Shown: one piece after another, positions 48,869 through 59,698 of the stretch
Layout of the letters: every line of letters starts with the position of its first letter
Position numbering within the stretch: the first letter of the stretch is position 1
From: Jiangella mangrovi
GTDB taxonomy: Bacteria > Actinomycetota > Actinomycetes > Jiangellales > Jiangellaceae
Assembly (NCBI RefSeq): GCF_014204975.1
Contig: NZ_JACHMM010000001.1
Span: forward strand, 3,472,001 to 3,536,000
DNA: 64,000 nt
Direction: 5' to 3'
Translations under genes and position numbers: made by a program
The notes under the pieces: generated by a model
What the model was told of the DNA's origin: nothing
The model's database searches: none
What the model saw: the letters and a program-made list of their open reading frames with translations, nothing else

Positions 48869-49341
48869 CCGGCAGCCGACGCCGTCGCCGCCGATTCCAC
48901 GAGCGGGAGGATCCGGGGCGCGACGACGGTGGACAGCGCGATCAGCGTCGAGGTACGGACGATGTCGTCGTCGCCCACGAGGTCGTCGATGACGCGCTGC
49001 AGGTCGTCGTTGTCGCGCGCGACGATGCGGCAGAGCAGGTCGCCCTGGCCGGTGATGGTGTGCACCTCGAGCACCTCGGGGATGCGGCTCAGGTGCGCCG
49101 CCACCGAGGCGCGGGCGCCCTGGCGGATGTCGAGCGACGCGAACGCCGTCACTCGGAAGCCCAGGGCGGCGGGGTCGACAGTCGGCGCCAGGCTGGCGAT
49201 GACCCCGGTGTCGCGCAGGCGGTCGAGCCGGGCCTGGACGGTCCCGCGGGCGACCTGGAGCCGTCGCGACGCCTCGAGCACGCCGATGCGCGGCTGCTCG
49301 GTGAACAGCGCGAGGACGCGGGCGTCGAGGTCGTCGATCAT
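48865..49341 (-). CDS. Lrp/AsnC-family regulator next to hpd
   Basis: A 158-residue regulator with an N-terminal helix-turn-helix (LDARVLALFTEQPRIGVLEA and LQVARGTVQARLDRLRDTG) and a C-terminal RAM ligand-binding domain (from about 65). Divergent from hpd with a 122-base shared region, so it probably controls tyrosine degradation, with tyrosine or a keto acid as effector (inference). The ATG at 49341 has GGAGGGGT directly upstream. Confidence 0.88.
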
Positions 49342-49349
49342 GACCCCTC

Positions 49350-49370
49350 CTGTATGGACAACATGTACAG
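49350..49370. promoter_or_regulatory. candidate operator in the asnC-hpd region
   Basis: CTGTA at 49350-49354 and TACAG at 49366-49370 form a 21-bp imperfect palindrome that includes a TGTACA core. It overlaps the leader of the Lrp/AsnC gene; role in autoregulation is a guess. Confidence 0.35.
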
Positions 49371-49442
49371 CGAATCACCGGTTACGGTAGCCACACCGTA
49401 CACCGTGACCACTGGGTTACGTGCCACTTGCTCACTCCGTGA

Positions 49443-51234
<1,792 letters not shown>

Positions 51235-51246
51235 CGGGCCAGTCTG

Positions 51247-53481
51247 TCAGCTCGCGGCGGGGCGCTCGTCGGGGTCGGGGCGGCCGAGGGCCCGCCGGGT
51301 GATGCCGGTGAGGAAGCGCTCGACCGGCGAGGCGAACGGGTCGTCGCGGACGACGTAGGTCCAGGTGGCCGACGGCCGGCCGAGGCCCAGCGTGTCGGCC
51401 TCGTCGGCGTCGGCGAGGTCCGGGTGGGCGGCCAGGAACGCGTCGGCGTCGTCTTCGGCCTGCCGCAGCAGCGGCTCGAAGGCCTGGACGGCCTCGGCGT
51501 TGAACTCGACGACCGGCGTCTTGCCCGACAGCGAGCGCAGGGGCGTGGAGTCGCGCACGTGCGCCAGGTGGGCGAGGTGGTCCGCCCACGCGCGGTCGAG
51601 GTGGAAGAGCCGCACACCGCGCTCCGGTTCGGGCAGCTCGAGCAGCTCCTCGCGGCGGGCGAGGACGTGGGCACGCTGGCGCCGGGGCACGACGGCGTAC
51701 TCGTGGGTGTTCGTGTAGATGCGCAGGGCCACGCCCTCGGCCACGCGCTGGGCGTGCTCGGCCTGCGCGCGGGTGCCCGCGGACGTGATCGCGCCGTAGG
51801 CGTCCGCCGAGGCCCGCATGCGGGCGTGCTTGGCGATGACGTCGTCGTCGAGGCTGGCGAAGAACGCCGAGCCGCCGGGGTCGCCCTGCCGCCCGGCCCG
51901 GCCGCGCAGCTGGTCGTCGAGGCGCGCGGCCGCGTGCGGCTCCGTCCCGATGACCAGCAGCCCGCCCAGCTCGGCGACCTCCGCGCGAGCCCGGTCGCCG
52001 CCGTCGCCGTCGTCGCTCCCGCCGCCGAGCCGGATGTCGACGCCGCGGCCGGCCAGCTGGGTCGAGACGGTGACCGCGTCGCGCCGCCCGGCCTCGGCGA
52101 TGACGGCGGCCTCGGCCTCGTCGTTCTTGGCGTTCAGGACGACGCAGTCGACGTCGGCGGCGGCCAGCAGCTCGGCGAGCTCCTCGCTGTCGGCGACGCT
52201 GGGCGTGCCCACGAGGACGGGCCGGCCGGTCGCGTGCGCGTCGGCGATGCGGGCGACGACGGCGCGCAGCTTGTCCGCGCGGGTGGCGTAGAGCGCGAGC
52301 GGCTCGTCGACGCGGACGCAGGGCAGGTTGGGCGCGACCACCTCGACCCGCAGGCGGTACATCCGGTCGAACTGCTCGACCGCTGTGGCCGCGGTGCCGG
52401 TCATGCCGCAGAGCAGGCCGAACTCCTGCACCAGCTCCGCCGCGGTGACGGAGTCGAGGATCTCGCCCGCCTGGCTCGGCGTCAGTCCCTCCTTCGCCTC
52501 GACGGCGGCCTGCAGCCCGTCGGGCCAGCGCTGCAGCCGGGCCACGCGGCCCTTCGAGGCGTCGACGAGCTGGACGGCGCCGTCGCGCACGAGGTAGTCG
52601 ACGTCGCGGGTCAGCAGCGCCTCGGCGTGGACGGCGAGGTTGGCCCGGGTGAGGGTGCGCCCGCCGTCGGCCTCGGAGTACAGGTCGACGCCGAACTCCT
52701 CTTCGACGAGCGACTCGCCCGCCGGCGTGAACGCGACCCCGAAGCCGTCGTCGCTCACCGTGTAGTGCTCGCCCTTGCGCATCGTGGCGACCAGCCGGGC
52801 CATGGCGGTGTCGGACTCGGCGTCGTCGACGGCGCCGGCGAGGACGAGCGGCTGGCGGGCCTGGTCGATGAGGACGGAGTCGGCCTCGTCGACGACGACG
52901 ACCTCGCGCCGGGCGCGCACGCGCTCCGCGGGGTCGCGGACCAGCCGGTCGCGCAGCTCGTCGAAGCCCAGCTCGCTGGCGGCGACGTAGGTGACGTCGG
53001 CGGCGTAGGCGGCCCGCCGCTCGTCCGGCTCCGTGTCGCCGTCGACCCAGGCGACGCTCACGCCGGCCGCGTCGTACAGCGGGCGCATCCAGGTGGCGTC
53101 GCGGCGGGCGAGGTAGTCGTTGGCCGCCAGGACGGTGACGTGCCGGCCGCGGGCGGCGGACAGCGTCGCCGCGAGCGCGCCGACCAGCGTCTTGCCCTCG
53201 CCGGTGTCGAGCTGCACGATCCGCCCGGCCAGCAGGCCGAGAACGGCGAGCAGCTGGTTGTCGTGGGCGCGTTCGCCGAGCGCCCGCCGTCCCAGCTCAC
53301 GAGCGACGGCGATCGCCCGGTCGCCGTCGTCACCGCGCAGCCGCCGAGTCAGCTCGTCGTCGGGGAGATCGAGGAGCGCCGGCTCGGCCTGCGCCGCCTG
53401 GCGCACCGACCGGCGCGCGGCGGCGTCCGGAACCAGCGGACGGACACCGAGGAAACCCGCGAGACGCGCGCGCACACCCAC
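51247..53481 (-). CDS. secA2: accessory Sec translocase SecA2
   Basis: A 744-residue SecA-type ATPase, shorter than housekeeping SecA (about 900) because it lacks the C-terminal zinc linker. Nucleotide motifs: IVQLDTGEGKTLVGALAATL (Walker A), VVVVDEADSVLIDQARQP (Walker B), VSTQLAGRGVDIRLGGG and DDQLRGRAGRQGDPGGSAFF (motif VI). SecA2 proteins export selected substrates, often without signal peptides. I used GTG 53481, which starts at VGVRARLAGFLG; the frame is open to a TTG at 53553, but that codon has no ribosome site. A divergent M1 peptidase gene starts about 100 bases away. Confidence 0.85.
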   Translation of the reverse strand: MGVRARLAGFLGVRPLVPDAAARRSVRQAAQAEPALLDLPDDELTRRLRGDDGDRAIAVARELGRRALGERAHDNQLLAVLGLLAGRIVQLDTGEGKTLVGALAATLSAARGRHVTVLAANDYLARRDATWMRPLYDAAGVSVAWVDGDTEPDERRAAYAADVTYVAASELGFDELRDRLVRDPAERVRARREVVVVDEADSVLIDQARQPLVLAGAVDDAESDTAMARLVATMRKGEHYTVSDDGFGVAFTPAGESLVEEEFGVDLYSEADGGRTLTRANLAVHAEALLTRDVDYLVRDGAVQLVDASKGRVARLQRWPDGLQAAVEAKEGLTPSQAGEILDSVTAAELVQEFGLLCGMTGTAATAVEQFDRMYRLRVEVVAPNLPCVRVDEPLALYATRADKLRAVVARIADAHATGRPVLVGTPSVADSEELAELLAAADVDCVVLNAKNDEAEAAVIAEAGRRDAVTVSTQLAGRGVDIRLGGGSDDGDGGDRARAEVAELGGLLVIGTEPHAAARLDDQLRGRAGRQGDPGGSAFFASLDDDVIAKHARMRASADAYGAITSAGTRAQAEHAQRVAEGVALRIYTNTHEYAVVPRRQRAHVLARREELLELPEPERGVRLFHLDRAWADHLAHLAHVRDSTPLRSLSGKTPVVEFNAEAVQAFEPLLRQAEDDADAFLAAHPDLADADEADTLGLGRPSATWTYVVRDDPFASPVERFLTGITRRALGRPDPDERPAAS

Positions 53482-53581
53482 GAGACCCGAGCCTATGCGG
53501 TCGCACGGGGGCGTTCCCTTTTGCCCCGAACTCGGGCAGGCTGCGGTGATCAACCGTCGACTACCGGGGGAGCGTGCTCGA

Positions 53582-55003
53582 ATGAGAACTCGTATGAGGT
53601 CCGGTCTGGCCGCGGCGTGCGCCGTCGTGCTGACGGCGGGAGTCGTCCTGCCCGCCTCTGCCGCCGACGGCCAGTCGTCGCGGCCGGCCCCGGGCGGGTC
53701 CGGTGCGGGCGACGCCTACTTCCCGTTCGCGGGCAACGGCGGCTACGACGCCGTGCACTACGACCTCGACCTGCGCTACCAGCCGCCGGCCGCCGCGCCC
53801 GCGCCGCTGACCGGCCAGCTGACCGCCGTCGCGACCGTCACGATCGTGCCGACGCGGCATCTGACCAGCCTGAACCTGGACCTGCGCGGGCTGACCGTCG
53901 AGTCCGTCGTCGTCAAGAACCGGCCGGCGTCGTTCACCCGTCAGGGCGACGAGCTGGTCATCACGCCGAAGACGATCCTGCCCCGCGGCAGGGCCGTCGA
54001 CGTCGTCGTCACCTACGGCGGCGCCACCGGCCGGCCGGTCGACATCGAGGGCGCCCTCTACGGCTGGGTGACCACGCGCGACGGCGCCATGGTGGCGAGC
54101 GAGCCGGACGGCTCGATGACCTGGTACCCCGTCAGCGACCACCCGACCGACAAGGCGACCTACGACGTCTCGGTCGACGTGCCGGCGGGTCTGGTCGCGG
54201 TCGGCAACGGCGACCTCGTCGGTTCCACGACCGCGAACGGGCGGACGACCTGGGAGTGGTCGTCGCGCGAGCCGATGGCGAGCTACCTGGTCACGGCGTC
54301 GGTCGGCAACTACGAGTTGCGGCAGTGGACGACGCCGGACGGCCTGCTGAACATCGACGCGATCGACCGCGACCTCGCGCCCGCGGCGTCGGCCGGCCTC
54401 GCGCAGACCGCCGAGATGATCGCGTTCTTCGAGACCCGCTTCGGGCCGTACCCGTTCTCCTCCTACGGCGCCATCGTCGACGACGACAGCGTCGGCTACG
54501 CGCTGGAGACGCAGACCCGGCCGATCTACTCCCGGAGCGCGTCGGAGGGCACGGTCGCCCACGAGCTCGCGCACCAGTGGATGGGCAACACCGTCAGCCC
54601 GGAGCGCTGGTCGGACATCTGGCTCAACGAGGGCTGGGCGTCGTACGCCGAGTGGCTCTGGTCCGAGCACGACGGGCGGACCACGGCGGCGGAGAACTTC
54701 GCCGACGTCATGGCGATCCCGGCGACCAACGCGTTCTGGCAGACGGTCGTCGCCGACCCGGGCCCGCTCGGGCTGTTCGCCGGCGCCGTCTACGACCGGG
54801 GCGCGGCGACGCTGTACGCGCTGCGCCAGGAGATCGGCGCGACGGCGTTCGACGCGCTGTCGGTCGAGTGGCCGACGCGGTACAAGGACTCGGTCGCGAC
54901 GACGGACGACTTCCAGGCGCTGGCCGAGGAGCTGTCCGGCCAGGACCTCGAGGAGTTCTTCGACGTGTGGGTGTGGACGGCGGGCAAGCCGGCGCTGCCG
55001 TGA
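53582..55003 (+). CDS. secreted M1-family metallopeptidase
   Basis: A 473-residue zinc aminopeptidase-like protein with a signal peptide (MRTRMRSGLAAACAVVLTAG, cleavage near ASAAD). The zinc motif is GTVAHELAHQWMGN with the downstream Glu in NEGWASYAEW, and the exopeptidase GAMEN-type motif is replaced by DSVGYALETQT. The C-terminal helical domain is short, so it is a trimmed M1 member. ATG 53582 has GGGGGAG at about 10 bases. It lies between divergent secA2 and the ArsR/CDF pair, and its secretion is probably by the general Sec pathway. Confidence 0.85.
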   Translation: MRTRMRSGLAAACAVVLTAGVVLPASAADGQSSRPAPGGSGAGDAYFPFAGNGGYDAVHYDLDLRYQPPAAAPAPLTGQLTAVATVTIVPTRHLTSLNLDLRGLTVESVVVKNRPASFTRQGDELVITPKTILPRGRAVDVVVTYGGATGRPVDIEGALYGWVTTRDGAMVASEPDGSMTWYPVSDHPTDKATYDVSVDVPAGLVAVGNGDLVGSTTANGRTTWEWSSREPMASYLVTASVGNYELRQWTTPDGLLNIDAIDRDLAPAASAGLAQTAEMIAFFETRFGPYPFSSYGAIVDDDSVGYALETQTRPIYSRSASEGTVAHELAHQWMGNTVSPERWSDIWLNEGWASYAEWLWSEHDGRTTAAENFADVMAIPATNAFWQTVVADPGPLGLFAGAVYDRGAATLYALRQEIGATAFDALSVEWPTRYKDSVATTDDFQALAEELSGQDLEEFFDVWVWTAGKPALP

Positions 55004-55041
55004 CGCTGGGGCTCGTGGCCGTTCATCGGTGAGGGGCGTTA

Positions 55042-55061
55042 TCATCGTCGTATGACGATGA
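55042..55061. promoter_or_regulatory. ArsR operator overlapping the start codon
   Basis: TCATCGTC (55042-55049) and GACGATGA (55054-55061) flank four bases (GTAT). The palindrome covers the likely start codon of the arsR gene (ATG 55052), which suggests direct autorepression. Confidence 0.6.
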
Positions 55062-55489
55062 ATCGGACGTCCGCCGACACGGCGGCCGTGCAGCTGTTCC
55101 ACAGCCTGGCCGACCCGGCCCGGCTCGAGATCGTGCGGCTGCTCGGCGCCGGTGAACGACGGGTGGTCGACCTCACCGCCGAACTCGGACTGGCCCAGTC
55201 GACGGTGTCCGGCCACCTGTCCTGCCTGCGCCACGCCGGGCTGGTCGAGCCGCACCCGCACGGCCGGTCCACGTACTACGCGCTCATCCGGCCCGAGCTG
55301 TGGGCCATGCTGGCCGCCGCCGAGGACGTCTTGGCGGCGGCCGGCTCACCTGCGCGGCTGTGCCCGGACGGTGCGGGCGCCGGTGCGGGGGCCGGTGCCG
55401 CGGGACCGCACGCTGACGCCGTCGTTCCCGGTCACCGGGCGCGCCCCGACACCGCCGCCCCCGCCACCAGACCCGGGCAGGCGCACTGA
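55052..55489 (+). CDS. ArsR-family metal-sensing repressor
   Basis: A 145-residue winged-helix repressor: LFHSLADPARLEIVRLLGAG, then the helix-turn-helix ELGLAQSTVSGHLSCLRHAGLV and a C-terminal tail rich in Ala/Gly and His (HADAVVPGHRARPD). The nickel/cobalt (NmtR/CzrA type) or cadmium/lead (CmtR type) sensing cannot be told apart with certainty; it has Cys in SCLRHAG and the His-containing tail. ATG 55052 or 55058 could be the start. It overlaps the CDF gene by one base (TGATG) and presumably controls it. Confidence 0.88.
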   Translation: MTMNRTSADTAAVQLFHSLADPARLEIVRLLGAGERRVVDLTAELGLAQSTVSGHLSCLRHAGLVEPHPHGRSTYYALIRPELWAMLAAAEDVLAAAGSPARLCPDGAGAGAGAGAAGPHADAVVPGHRARPDTAAPATRPGQAH

Positions 55490-56424
55490 TGGGCGCCGGA
55501 CACGGTCACGGGCACGGCCTGCCGCCGCGCGGGGCCACCGCGTCGTACGCGTACCGGCGGCGCATGCAGGCGGTCCTGGTCATCATCGCCGTCGTGCTGG
55601 TGGCCGAGGTCGTCGGCGCGTTCATGTCCGGCTCGCTGGCGCTGTTCGCCGACGCCGGGCACATGCTGGCCGACGGGCTCGGGGTCGCGCTGGCGCTGCT
55701 GGCCACGGCCATCGCGGCCCGGCCGACGACCGTGGCGCGGACGTTCGGCTGGCAGCGGGCCGAGATCCTGGCAGCGCTCACCAACGGCGTGGTCGTCGCG
55801 GTCATCGGCGTGCTGGCGATCGTCGGCGGCGTCCGGCGGCTGGGCGACCCCGGCGAGATCGAGACCGGCATCATGCTGGTCGTCGCCGTGGTCGGCATGC
55901 TGGCGAACGTCGGCGGGCTGCTGCTGTTGCGCTCCGGGCAGTCCGCGAGCCTGAACGTGCGCGGCGCGTACCTCGAGGTCCTGGGCGACACGCTGGGATC
56001 GCTGGCCGTGGTGGCGGCGGCGCTGGTCATCATCGGGACCGGCTGGACACAGGCCGACGCGCTGGCGTCGATCCTCATCGGCCTGCTGATCCTGCCGCGC
56101 GCCTGGCTGCTGCTGCGCGAGGTGCTCGACGTGCTCCTCGAGGCCACCCCCAAGGGCGTCGACCTCGAGGACGTCCGCCGCCACATCATCGGCATCCCCG
56201 GCGTGGTCGACGTCCACGACCTGCACGCGTGGACCATCACCAGCGGCGTCCCGGTCCTGTCCGCCCACGTCGTCATCGCCGACGAGGCCCCGCCCGGGTG
56301 TGGTGCGGACTCGGTCCTGGACGGCCTGCACGACTGCCTCGCCGGCCACTTCGACATCGAGCACAGCACGTTCCAGATCGAGCCCGAAGGCCACGTCGAG
56401 CACGAGCACGCCGGCCACGCCTGA
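55489..56424 (+). CDS. cation diffusion facilitator (CDF) family metal exporter
   Basis: A 311-residue membrane transporter: a His-rich N-terminus (GAGHGHGHGLPP), six helices (about 27-215) with the metal-binding pairs in SLALFADAGHMLADGLG (Asp, His, Asp) and EVLGDTLGS, and a cytoplasmic C-terminal domain (from about 225) ending HEHAGHA. CDF proteins exchange zinc, cadmium or cobalt for protons. It is translationally coupled to the ArsR gene, so metal-induced efflux is the likely function. Confidence 0.93.
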   Translation: MGAGHGHGHGLPPRGATASYAYRRRMQAVLVIIAVVLVAEVVGAFMSGSLALFADAGHMLADGLGVALALLATAIAARPTTVARTFGWQRAEILAALTNGVVVAVIGVLAIVGGVRRLGDPGEIETGIMLVVAVVGMLANVGGLLLLRSGQSASLNVRGAYLEVLGDTLGSLAVVAAALVIIGTGWTQADALASILIGLLILPRAWLLLREVLDVLLEATPKGVDLEDVRRHIIGIPGVVDVHDLHAWTITSGVPVLSAHVVIADEAPPGCGADSVLDGLHDCLAGHFDIEHSTFQIEPEGHVEHEHAGHA

Positions 56425-56435
56425 CCCACCCGCCC

Positions 56436-56487
56436 ATGATCATCAAAGAAATGGGGTGTCAGGGCGCCCCGTTTCTTTGATGATCAT
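56436..56487. repeat. 52-bp palindromic element, copy A
   Basis: ATGATCATCAAAGAAA (56436-56451) and TTTCTTTGATGATCAT (56472-56487) are perfect inverted arms around a 20-base middle that contains GGCGCC. An inverted, nearly identical copy lies at 57482-57533, so the pair flanks the AbiEi-type gene. Confidence 0.75.
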
Positions 56488-56542
56488 CGTTGTCCACAGG
56501 GCCGATTGGCGCGACGGCGTTGCCTGACGCACGCTGTGCGCC

Positions 56543-57526
56543 GTGGACCTCGACGACCTCATCGCCGACCAGCACGGCATCGTCAGCCGTGCTCAGGCGC
56601 TGGCGGCCGGGTTCAGTGCCGACAAGATCAGATGGCTGGTGGGGTCCGGGCGCTGGACCCGCATCCACGCCCACACCTACGCCACGGTCACCGGCCCGTT
56701 GACGTTCCACGCGCAGGTGTGGGCAGCGCTCCTGCGAGCCGGACCGGGCGCGGTCGCCAGCCATCGCACCGCGGCCTACCTCGGTGGCCTGTGCGACGAC
56801 CCAGGCCCGGTGATCCACGTGACGGTGCCGGCCGACCGGTACGTCGGGGGCAAGATCGATGGCGTCCGCGTCCACTACGCGCACCGGCTGCCTCGAACCA
56901 GGCACCCGGCCGCCACGCCGGCCCGGACCCGCATCGACGAGACCGTGCTCGATCTCGTCAACATTGCGCCGGACCCCGGCGACGCGGAGGGCTGGGTGAC
57001 GGCGGCCTGCCAGCGCCGCCTGACCACGCCCAAGCGGCTGACCGGAGCGCTGGCCCGGCGGAAGAAGATCCGCTGGCGCGGCATGGTCGAGGCCATGCTC
57101 GCCGACATCGCCGACGGTGCTCAGTCACCACTCGAGCTACGCCACCTGCACCGGGTCGAACGCGCCCACGGTCTGCCCACCGGCCAACGGCAGCGCCGCG
57201 TCGCGGGCCGGCGGGTCATCTGGATCGACGTCGACTACGACGAGTACCACGTCCGCGTGGAGCTCGATGGGCGCGTCGGGCATACCGGCGAAGGGCGCTT
57301 CCGCGACCACCGCCGCGACAATCGCGCCACCGTCGACGGGCGGGCCACGCTCCGGTACGGCCACGCCGACGTGTACGGCAAGCCGTGCACTGTCGCCGCC
57401 GAACAGGCCCGCGTCCTCCGAGCCCGCGGCTGGACGGGCACCCTCCGCTCGTGCGGCTCCCGGTGCCCAGCGACCCGCCCCATGATCATCAAAGAAACAG
57501 GGCGCCCTGACACCCCAATTCTTTGA
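56543..57526 (+). CDS. AbiEi-type antitoxin domain protein with DUF559-like C-terminus
   Basis: The 327-residue protein begins with an AbiEi-type N-terminal winged-helix (DLIADQHGIVSRAQALAAGF and WLVGSGRWTRIHAHTY), typical of type IV toxin-antitoxin regulators. The C-terminal half contains a DUF559/endonuclease-like motif (WIDVDYDEYHVRVELDGRVGH, then RDNRATVDG), so the two domains may act as a fused antitoxin/effector or as a variant. No toxin partner gene (AbiEii) is adjacent. GTG 56543 starts the frame. The last residues, from about 314, are encoded by repeat copy B, so the insertion has supplied a new C-terminus. Confidence 0.75.
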   Translation: MDLDDLIADQHGIVSRAQALAAGFSADKIRWLVGSGRWTRIHAHTYATVTGPLTFHAQVWAALLRAGPGAVASHRTAAYLGGLCDDPGPVIHVTVPADRYVGGKIDGVRVHYAHRLPRTRHPAATPARTRIDETVLDLVNIAPDPGDAEGWVTAACQRRLTTPKRLTGALARRKKIRWRGMVEAMLADIADGAQSPLELRHLHRVERAHGLPTGQRQRRVAGRRVIWIDVDYDEYHVRVELDGRVGHTGEGRFRDHRRDNRATVDGRATLRYGHADVYGKPCTVAAEQARVLRARGWTGTLRSCGSRCPATRPMIIKETGRPDTPIL

Positions 57527-57533
57527 TGATCAT
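57482..57533. repeat. 52-bp palindromic element, copy B (inverted)
   Basis: ATGATCATCAAAGAAA (57482-57497) pairs with ATTCTTTGATGATCAT (57518-57533) with one mismatch. Its reverse complement matches copy A at 56436 along the entire length with two or three changes. It encodes the last codons of the AbiEi-type gene and supplies the stop codon of fahA on the other strand. Confidence 0.75.
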
Positions 57534-58735
57534 GGGGTGGGGTGGATGGTTCCGGTCACTTCGCCCAACCTCTGGCGCGACTGGCCTGGGCCGGGGGCCG
57601 TGGCGCGGATGGTGATGGTGTCGCCGTCCTCGAGGAAGGAGCGCCGGGAGCCGTCGCTCAGCGTCACTGGTTCCGTGCCGTTCCAGGTCAGCTCCAGGAA
57701 GGAGCCGCTGTCCGGGCGGGGGGCGCTCACGGTTCCGCTTGCGTAGAGGTCGCCGGTGCGGACGGAGGCGCCGTTCACCGTCATATGGGCGAGCATCTGG
57801 GCCGGCGTCCAGTACAGGTCGCGCGACGGCGGGCGGGCGACGACTCTGTCGTTCCAGAGCACCTCGAAGGTCAGGTCCAGACCCCACGGCCCCTCGTCGC
57901 GCAAGTACGACGACAGTGCAGGCGAGCGCGGCGGCGGCGAGACGCGCGCCGGCTCCAGGGCGGCCAGCGGCACGACCCACGGCGACATCGAGGTCGCGAA
58001 GGACTTGCCCAGGAACGGCCCGAGCGGGACGTACTCGAAGGCCTGGATGTCGCGAGCCGACCAGTCGTTGACCAGCACCATGCCGAACACGTGGTCCTCG
58101 AACGACGACACCGGCACCCGCGACCCCAGCGCCGACGGCGTCCCGACCACGAACCCGGCCTCGACCTCGATGTCGAGCTTCAGCGACGGCCCGAACTCGA
58201 CGTCCCCGGAAGCGCCGCCCACCCGGCGTAGCCCCGACGGCCGCACGATCGGCGTCCCGGAGACGACGACGGTGCCGCCCCGGCCGTGGTAGCCGATGGG
58301 CAGGTGCTTCCAGGCCGCGGGCAGCGCGGGGGAGTCGGGCCGGAAGATCTGCCCGACGTTCTCGGCGTGGGTCTGCGAGGCGTAGAAGTCGACGTAGTCG
58401 CCGACGGTGAACGGGCGGTGCAGCGTCGCCTCGGCCAGCGGGACGAGCTGCGGCTCGACGAGGTCGCGGTGCGGCGACTCGGTGACCACCTCGAGCAGCC
58501 AGCCGCGCACCGCGTCCCACGCCCGCCGGCCGGCCGCGAGGAACGGGTTCAGCGAGCGCTGCGCGAACAGGTGCGAGCCGTCCAGCCCCTCGACGGCGGC
58601 GAGCGGCGCGAGGTCGAGGATCCAGGAGCCGACCGCGACCCCGACCCGCGGCTCCTCGCCGTCGGTGGAGAAGACGCCGTAGGGCAGCGTCCAGGCGTCG
58701 AAGGGGGCGTCGTCGGCAAGATCCAACCAGGTCAC
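57530..58735 (-). CDS. fahA: fumarylacetoacetase
   Basis: A 401-residue enzyme splitting fumarylacetoacetate into fumarate and acetoacetate, the last step of tyrosine degradation. Metal ligands are in place: Asp in YVDFYASQTHAENVG, two Glu in LDIEVEAGFVVG, and Asp in VNDWSARDIQAFEYVP, and the loop GPFLGKSFATSMSPWVV is typical. The GTG at 58735 overlaps the stop of the upstream unknown gene (GTGA). The stop codon of fahA lies within the palindromic repeat copy B. Confidence 0.93.
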   Translation of the reverse strand: MTWLDLADDAPFDAWTLPYGVFSTDGEEPRVGVAVGSWILDLAPLAAVEGLDGSHLFAQRSLNPFLAAGRRAWDAVRGWLLEVVTESPHRDLVEPQLVPLAEATLHRPFTVGDYVDFYASQTHAENVGQIFRPDSPALPAAWKHLPIGYHGRGGTVVVSGTPIVRPSGLRRVGGASGDVEFGPSLKLDIEVEAGFVVGTPSALGSRVPVSSFEDHVFGMVLVNDWSARDIQAFEYVPLGPFLGKSFATSMSPWVVPLAALEPARVSPPPRSPALSSYLRDEGPWGLDLTFEVLWNDRVVARPPSRDLYWTPAQMLAHMTVNGASVRTGDLYASGTVSAPRPDSGSFLELTWNGTEPVTLSDGSRRSFLEDGDTITIRATAPGPGQSRQRLGEVTGTIHPTP

Positions 58736-59586
58736 CGCGCGACCCTACCGGGTTCGGACACCAGCCCGAGGCCGATCAGCTCCGACAGCGGCTCGGCGAT
58801 GCTGCACGACCCGTAGGACCCGAACCAGCGCCGCACCGACGCCGCGTCGAGGCCGCCCACGGCGGCGGCCAAGCGGGCGCCGTCGTCGATCGACAGCACC
58901 CGCGCCAGGTCCGCCACGGACCCGCCGCCCGCCGCCGTCCCCACGGCGAGCAGCATGTTGAGGAACCCGTGCTCGACGGGGCCGCGGACGGCGTGGTGCA
59001 GGCCCGCGGTGAACTTCATGACGACGCCCCGGTCGAGGCACGCGACGACGAACGCCGCCACCTCCTCGTTCGACGGGACGGCGTCAGCCGCGGGTCCGCG
59101 GGTGCGCAGCTTCGCCCGGTAGCCGGCCTCGCTGATGACGTCGAGGGCCGACTCCCATCCCGGGGCGAGCGGCACCTCGACGTAGGCGGGCTCGTCGTCG
59201 TCGGGGCCACCGAGCGCGGCGTCCAGAGCGGCCACCGCCCGCCGGGCCGCGTCGCCGAGCGGCGACCCGCGCAGGGCCAGCTCGACGCCACGCAGCGTCA
59301 GGCCCGGCTCCCCGACGACGGTGTCGACGGCGCCGAGCGCGCCGGCCGTCCCGGTGTCGACGATGACGGCGACGCCCAGCGGCCCGCGTGCCTCCGGCAA
59401 CCGCTGCGACAACGACGCAAGCGACGGCAGCGACGTCGCCGGGCAGAGCAGCGGCCCGACCAGGCCGGCGTACCAGGCCGACCGGTGCGCCACGTGCGCC
59501 GGGACGGCGTCGGCCAGCGGCAGGTCGCCCGGCGGGAACACGGCGGCGTCGTCGATCAGGCGGTCGAAGATCGGTGGAATCGTCAT
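58732..59586 (-). CDS. unknown protein in the homogentisate operon
   Basis: I do not recognise a family. The 284-residue product (MTIPPIFDRLIDDAAVFPPGD at the start, split as MTIPPIFDRLIDD and AAVFPPGD) has alternating beta strands and helices with MKFTAGLHHAVRGPVEHGFL, reminiscent of a TIM-barrel-like fold, and ends with a helical segment. No membrane helix. The ATG at 59586 has AAGGAGG upstream. It is tightly coupled to fahA (GTGA overlap) and divergent from hmgA, so it almost certainly works in tyrosine/homogentisate degradation, perhaps as the missing maleylacetoacetate isomerase (no such gene is visible nearby) or as an accessory protein; this is inference. Confidence 0.75.
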   Translation of the reverse strand: MTIPPIFDRLIDDAAVFPPGDLPLADAVPAHVAHRSAWYAGLVGPLLCPATSLPSLASLSQRLPEARGPLGVAVIVDTGTAGALGAVDTVVGEPGLTLRGVELALRGSPLGDAARRAVAALDAALGGPDDDEPAYVEVPLAPGWESALDVISEAGYRAKLRTRGPAADAVPSNEEVAAFVVACLDRGVVMKFTAGLHHAVRGPVEHGFLNMLLAVGTAAGGGSVADLARVLSIDDGARLAAAVGGLDAASVRRWFGSYGSCSIAEPLSELIGLGLVSEPGRVAR

Positions 59587-59698
59587 CGCAGGCCCGTCCT
59601 CCTTGACACCCATCTCACCATCCTCGACGCTGGTCGATATACGGGCAAGTGTGTCCGATTTCCGAACAATGCCGAACAACGCCGAGAAGGTGACGGAG

